A stretch of DNA of 64,000 nt, taken from Siniperca chuatsi (taxonomy: Eukaryota > Chordata > Actinopteri > Centrarchiformes > Sinipercidae). The DNA lies in contig NC_058046.1 of assembly GCF_020085105.1 (NCBI RefSeq), positions 13,915,175-13,979,174 of the forward strand, in the 5' to 3' direction. The translations under genes and the position numbers were made by a program. Positions 62,701 through 64,000 of the stretch are shown piece after piece. Each line of letters starts with the position of its first letter. Position 1 is the first letter of the stretch. The notes under the pieces were generated by a model, which had not been told where the DNA came from, searched no databases, and saw nothing but the letters and a program-made list of their open reading frames with translations.

Positions 62701-63299
62701 TGGCACCAGGGACTGTGTGGTTTGTGCCTGGAATGATGTAAGATGTAAGATAGAACAGCAAACAAGGAAAGACTTATTATGGCTAATGATTGCTTAAAAC
62801 ATAGCAGGGGAGACATGACAGTTTGGTGCCTGGAGGGCGGGGGTGGGGGCAAATAGAAACACATCCTCAGTCCAGCTGTCTGTAGTTTTAGAAGCTTGAA
62901 GTTTGAAAGACAGGTAATTCTGTCTCATGACACTGTCGTTTGATTCTGTCACTGACAATTAACAGTAAATTGATGATAATTAGTATCTGCTCAGTATCTC
63001 CCAGATATTTCTGTCAATGTCAAGATCATTGTGGCATGTAAAATCAAGCTTAAAGTCTGTTGGTCCAATGTGCCTGATGGTGCTGTCTACTATCTGGAAA
63101 CTATCTTTATTGGTAAAATGCACATACCGAAAAGTCCAATCAGCTCTAAGACTGTTGTAAAGTAGCATTTCCCAGCTTTGTAGATCTCCCTGTAGGTGAG
63201 ATCTTGGTTAAGTCTCCAAGTCAGTGGGGGGTGGGGTTGCCAGTGGGCTCATCCAGGCTGGTCTCCCCCTGCTCCGACATAATTGGTCCATCCCTGGCA
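59774..63299. other. gene-free interval upstream of tgoln2
   Basis: AT-rich sequence with short chance frames only. No divergent partner gene for tgoln2 is visible. Confidence 0.6.
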
Positions 63300-63450
63300 C
63301 TACTCCTATCTCCAAAGCCACCAAAAACTGTAACCTACCTTGTGTATTTTTCACTAATTGAAATGCCTAATGAGGTCCCAAGGGCTCCATCCCATTACCT
63401 CTGAGTTAATTAAAGCCTAAGCAGCGTGCCAAACGGTGAATAAAGATGCA
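63300..63450. promoter_or_regulatory. candidate conserved non-coding element
   Basis: TTTTTCACTAATTGAAATGCC, CTAATGAGGTCCCAAGGGC and CTGAGTTAATTAAAGCCTAAG within complex sequence at the right end of the window. Confidence 0.3.
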
Positions 63451-64000
63451 GTAAAAGTGCAAGAGGAACAGGGAACCCGAGCAGGGTTCGGTGTGCTGGG
63501 ATGGGGCTGACCTGCTTTTCTGTCATTGTTGTGGGACGCTATATTCCGAGAAGAAGCAGATGTCTATCATTTTTTTATTTGTATTTATTTTGGTCTTCAA
63601 ATTTTGGTACCCTGGTTCAGGCCCTCATTTTAAAGTGTGGTTGGCCTAATTCTGCTTTATTAAACATTATGCTCCTTGCAACCAGGTTTTTATAAAGATG
63701 TTTCCTGTTTAGAACTAAAGCGTAACACAAGACTGAAAAAATGACAGGTACGTTACGGACTTTTATTCAGTTTCAGTGAGACTGTAATAAAATTATACTG
63801 CTCATTAAATCTACATTCTCAACACCTACAAAAGGCAGTTATCAACTTGTTATGCACTGTGGTCACTATTATGAGAATATTAATCCAAACCACATTACCT
63901 TGTTAAAGAAACGTCTCCTTATTAAATGACAAAAACATGGGTTGATAGAATGTGAAAAGACAAGAAGGGACATTTCTTTTAAGAAACAATTTCAAATGTT
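63451..64000. other. right end of window, nothing assigned
   Basis: No coding frame, repeat or regulatory cluster that I can support. Confidence 0.55.

Overview
The window looks like a nuclear chromosome segment from a teleost fish, probably a percomorph. The evidence is two vertebrate gene families in exon-intron or single-exon form (a dual-specificity phosphatase and a trans-Golgi network protein), AT-rich and CpG-poor DNA, many long dinucleotide and tetranucleotide microsatellites, and interspersed repeats of kinds familiar from ray-finned fish: hAT-like elements with 8-bp target duplications, TTAA-ended fold-back elements, LINE tails and a LINE ORF1 relic. No bacterial genes, operons, CRISPR arrays, rRNA genes or tRNA genes were seen.

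Layout. Positions 1 to about 43.4 kb hold no gene I can support. This gene-poor tract is a mix of microsatellites, repeats and patches of complex, TAAT-rich sequence that resemble conserved non-coding elements (clearest at 1.05-1.29, 7.45-7.86, 15.3-15.6, 16.1-16.3, 19.0-19.56 and 35.3-35.75 kb). Such a pattern is usual around a developmental regulator, but no such gene lies in the window. A CpG-dense block at 43.38-43.90 kb stands out and may be a promoter or first exon. From 44 to 50 kb the DNA is mainly repeats.

The gene-bearing part is 51.3-58.8 kb. A DUSP18-like phosphatase (51,453-51,998, + strand, one coding exon, poly(A) signal at 52,083) sits directly behind the (GAA)n tail of a LINE relic. 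Convergent to it, on the minus strand, is a four-exon TGOLN2 (TGN38/TGN46) orthologue, with the start codon at 58,663 and the stop at 54,947-54,945. I rebuilt its splicing by eye. Exon phases agree, and the product is 393 aa: signal peptide, acidic/basic lumenal domain with twelve 10-residue repeats, one membrane segment, and a cytoplasmic tail ending in a YQKL sorting signal. The two genes have no evident functional link; they are simply tail-to-tail neighbours about 2.9 kb apart, CDS to CDS. The right end (58.9-64 kb) has one more hAT-like copy and otherwise unassigned DNA.

I found no evidence for a previously undescribed multi-gene system. The most distinctive items are a perfect 20-bp inverted repeat with a 3-nt loop (31,589-31,631), the homogenised 30-bp coding minisatellite in tgoln2, a possible alternative signal-peptide start for tgoln2, a complete hAT-like element with an 8-bp target duplication and an internal X-box-like palindrome, and the CpG-dense block with a candidate orphan exon. 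All repeat-family and conservation statements come from reading the sequence and general knowledge; no alignment or database search was run.
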